A stretch of DNA of 29,218 nt from JAHFLQ01 sp964432465 (GTDB lineage: Bacteria > Patescibacteriota > Minisyncoccia > UBA6257 > WO2-44-18), in assembly GCA_964432465.1 (NCBI GenBank), contig CAYSNI010000014.1:1-29218 (forward strand). The letters are read 5' to 3'. The translations under genes and the position numbers were made by a program. The notes under the pieces were generated by a model. The model did no database searches. It was given only the letters and a program-made list of their open reading frames with translations, and was not told where the DNA came from. Of this stretch, positions 27,172-29,218 are shown piece by piece. Numbering within the stretch: position 1 is the first letter of the stretch; every line of letters begins with the position of its first letter.

Positions 27172-27750
27172 TTATTCGCCGGCAATTTCCAAAACGCTTT
27201 GTAGCGCCGACGGTAATTCAGTAATCCCGTCACTGCCACTAAAATGACCTTTTTTGTGTTCTACTAGCACCTTTGCTCCCAGCTTTTCTTCAAATGTCTT
27301 TTGATTTTCACTAACGGCTCCATAGTGGTCATTGTCTGAAAGAATTGCCACAAACTTATCCGCTACTAATTTCACACTTTTAAAATCAATTGAAGTTTCT
27401 AACCAAGGCTTCGCCACAGGCTTTTCCTCTTCCTCCAAATTTTCCAAATTGAACCAACCCGCTACAAAAACCGCGCCGCCAATTTTAATACCAGACGGCA
27501 AGGTCTGAAGATACCGGAGTATTGTCTGGCAACCAATACTATGTCCGATAAAATAAGTATTTTCATTCGGCTGTCCAACTAACTCAGAAAGATACGGCAC
27601 CCACGCCTCAATTCTGGGATTTTCGCTATCCGGCATAGCTGGAACTCCGACAATGAACCCCCTGCCTTCCAATTCTTTCTTCAACCATGGTAGCCATCCT
27701 TCCTCTGGATAGCCGCCCCAGCCATGAATTATAAAGACTCGCTTTTGCAT
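27172..27750 (-). CDS. RBBP9/YdeN-like serine hydrolase
   Basis: A 192-residue single-domain alpha/beta hydrolase. The oxyanion start is VFIIHGWGGYPEEGW (5-19), the nucleophile is in GHSIGC (about 69-74), the acid is likely the Asp of LSDNDHYG (about 136-143) and the base His is in KKGHFSGSDG (about 166-175), all arranged as in RBBP9/YdeN. Substrate unknown; family members cleave small esters or peptides. The ATG overlaps the aspS stop by one base (TAATG), so it is translated by re-initiation after AspRS. No signal peptide. It is separated from ndk by 143 nt. Confidence 0.88.
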   Translation of the reverse strand: MQKRVFIIHGWGGYPEEGWLPWLKKELEGRGFIVGVPAMPDSENPRIEAWVPYLSELVGQPNENTYFIGHSIGCQTILRYLQTLPSGIKIGGAVFVAGWFNLENLEEEEKPVAKPWLETSIDFKSVKLVADKFVAILSDNDHYGAVSENQKTFEEKLGAKVLVEHKKGHFSGSDGITELPSALQSVLEIAGE

Positions 27751-29180
27751 TATTTAACGACTTTGATATGCAGTTCTTTCAACTGCTTCTCATCAACATC
27801 ACTCGGGGCATTTGTCATCAGGTCCCGTCCGTCGCCCGTCTTGGTGAAGGCGATGACTTCGCGGATGTTCGGCTCATTGAGGAGAATCATCATCAGGCGG
27901 TCAAAGCCGATCGCCGCGCCTCCGTGTGGCGGGACGCCGTAGGAAAACGCTTCAATCATATGCCCGAACTTATCCATAATCACGTTATCTTTGTAGCCGA
28001 GTAGTTCAAACGCTTTCTTCAATAATTCCGGCTTATGGTTACGGATACTCCCTCCCGCTATCTCAAAACCGTTGAGGGCAAGATCATATTGCATCGCTTT
28101 GATATCCGCCGCCGGCTTCTCGGGAAGCGTACCGCCTTCCGGCATACTGAACGGGTTGTGGCCGAAATCCCACTTTCCCTGCCCCGTGGATTGCGCCGCA
28201 ATCTTTACGGGGTTTTCCTCCGTCCATTCATAGAAAGGAAAATCAAAAATCCAGGTAAAGGCAAGTTCGTTCGGATCATTTTTATCTTTGCGGAGATCCG
28301 GCTTGTCGCTCTTATACTTCTCCATTGCTTCTTTATGGGAAAGGCGCGGAAACGGCACGGCAGTAATGTGCTTTTCGGGATACGCGGTCTTCACCAGCTC
28401 CACCATGAAATTTTCCAGATAGCTCATCACATCCTCCCGCTCCACAAAACTCATTTCAAAATCTATCTGTGTAAACTCGGGCTGGCGATCGCCACGCGTA
28501 TCTTCATCACGGAAACAGCGGGCAATCTGGAAATACCGTTCCAGTCCGGCCACCATCAGAAGTTGCTTGTACTGCTGGGGAGCCTGCGGGAGGGCGTAAA
28601 ACTTGCCCGGATACAGGCGGGACGGCACCAGATAGTCACGCGCGCCTTCAGGCGTGGACTTACCGAGGATCGGCGTCTCTACTTCTACGAAATCATGCTT
28701 TTTAAAATAGTCGTCTACAAACGCCAAGGTCTTGGAACGCATGCGTAAATTCCTCTGCATACGGGCGCGGCGCAAATCCACATAGCGATATTTCATTCGG
28801 TTCTCTTCGCCAATCTCCAAGCCATCAGTATCAATAGAAATCGGCGGCGTCTGGGCTTCTCCAAGAATTTCTAATTTAGCAGCGCCAATCTCGTGCTTTC
28901 CCGTGGAGATATTGGCATTGATCATATTTTCCGGACGCTTGTTGACCGTGCCGGTTATCTTCACCACCCACTCGGGGCGGAGCTTGTCAGCAATCGAATA
29001 CATTTCTTTGCCGTAAAAAACCACCTGACAGACACCAGAGCGATCGCGAAAATCAATAAAAATAAGCTTGCCATGATCGCGGCGCACAGTTACCCAACCC
29101 ATCAATTCCACTTCTTTCCCTTCGTGTTTTACGATATCGGCAATCATGGTTCGGCCGAGCTCACCACCAGTCGTTCTCAT
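27750..29180 (-). CDS. aspS: Aspartyl-tRNA synthetase, compact
   Basis: A 476-residue class II synthetase. The start MRTTGGELGRTMIADIVKHE continues into the OB-fold anticodon domain (GWVTVRRDHGKLIFIDFRDR), then motif 2 FRDEDTRGDRQPEFTQIDFE and motif 3 GAAIGFDRLMMILLNEPNIR with the C-terminal DLMTNAPSDVDEKQL of bacterial AspRS. Bacterial enzymes usually have about 590 residues because of a GAD insertion between motifs 2 and 3; the shorter spacing here leaves no room for the full domain. Motif 3 has FDR instead of LDR. Whether it charges Asn-tRNA as well cannot be read by eye; gatCAB is not in the window. Start chosen by homology and by TAATAT 7 nt upstream (leaderless). Confidence 0.95.
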   Translation of the reverse strand: MRTTGGELGRTMIADIVKHEGKEVELMGWVTVRRDHGKLIFIDFRDRSGVCQVVFYGKEMYSIADKLRPEWVVKITGTVNKRPENMINANISTGKHEIGAAKLEILGEAQTPPISIDTDGLEIGEENRMKYRYVDLRRARMQRNLRMRSKTLAFVDDYFKKHDFVEVETPILGKSTPEGARDYLVPSRLYPGKFYALPQAPQQYKQLLMVAGLERYFQIARCFRDEDTRGDRQPEFTQIDFEMSFVEREDVMSYLENFMVELVKTAYPEKHITAVPFPRLSHKEAMEKYKSDKPDLRKDKNDPNELAFTWIFDFPFYEWTEENPVKIAAQSTGQGKWDFGHNPFSMPEGGTLPEKPAADIKAMQYDLALNGFEIAGGSIRNHKPELLKKAFELLGYKDNVIMDKFGHMIEAFSYGVPPHGGAAIGFDRLMMILLNEPNIREVIAFTKTGDGRDLMTNAPSDVDEKQLKELHIKVVK

Positions 29181-29187
29181 GAGTAGG

Positions 29188-29196
29188 ATATTACCA
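29188..29196 (-). promoter_or_regulatory. Extended -10 of aspS
   Basis: TGG-TAATAT read on the minus strand, 7 nt before the ATG at 29180, predicting a leaderless transcript. Confidence 0.6.
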
Positions 29197-29218
29197 CGCT
29201 ATTTTTCTTTTGTCTTTT

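Overview
The window is a dense, mostly co-oriented stretch of a small bacterial genome that reads as Candidate Phyla Radiation (Patescibacteria), most likely Parcubacteria-like. The signs are shortened housekeeping enzymes (334-residue phosphoglycerate kinase, AspRS of 476 residues without room for the usual insertion domain, a release factor 2 lacking domain 1, Fmt of 270 residues), gene overlaps of 1-26 nt, tRNAs that mostly lack an encoded CCA, and many starts placed 6-7 nt after a -10 box, which implies leaderless mRNAs. TAA, TAG and TGA all act as stops, so UGA is not recoded. The phylum assignment is inference from these traits.

Layout. 1-1907 (minus): pgk, a DHH phosphoesterase and the start of a viroplasmin/RNase H-like gene. 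1968-3224: type II NADH dehydrogenase. 3226-5906: a 39-residue membrane mini-protein, rpmA (L27), then thpR-ctp-rplI (L9). 5933-7510 (plus): a basic conserved protein, def and fmt. 7485-12440 (minus): two large membrane histidine kinases and a CheY-like regulator. 12516-17287 (minus): a His-rich anchored protein, an Fe/Mn superoxide dismutase-like protein, a second CheY-like regulator, a ThiF/E1-like protein, a nitroreductase-like flavoprotein and a protein with possible autoinducer-synthase/acyltransferase features. 17337-18668 (plus): tRNA-Gln, a partial copy of its 3' end and a secreted trypsin-like protease. 18678-22509 (minus): ftsX, ftsE, prfB, tRNA-Thr, tRNA-Gly, a tRNA-Gly fragment, a SurA-N-like anchored protein and an FtsB/DivIC-like protein. 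22554-24326: lepA. 24327-26419: a gene-poor accessory island with structured repeats, a frameshifted gene, two small membrane proteins, a repeated terminator and a strong promoter next to a perfect palindrome. 26441-29180 (minus): ndk, a RBBP9-like hydrolase and aspS.

Most interesting system: the ThiF, nitroreductase and acyltransferase-like set (12516-15799), linked to superoxide dismutase, a metal-binding-like surface protein and response regulators. ThiF and nitroreductase are translationally coupled (GTGA overlap). This resembles a split form of the mycobacterial Rv1355c-type ThiF-nitroreductase fusion and may be a small biosynthetic or modification pathway tied to redox sensing. The function is unknown. 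Other notable signals are an 18-bp RNA helix that would bury the ndk start codon, a tRNA-Thr/prfB junction of only 5 nt, symmetric -10 boxes serving divergent genes, and several unclassified structured intergenic elements.
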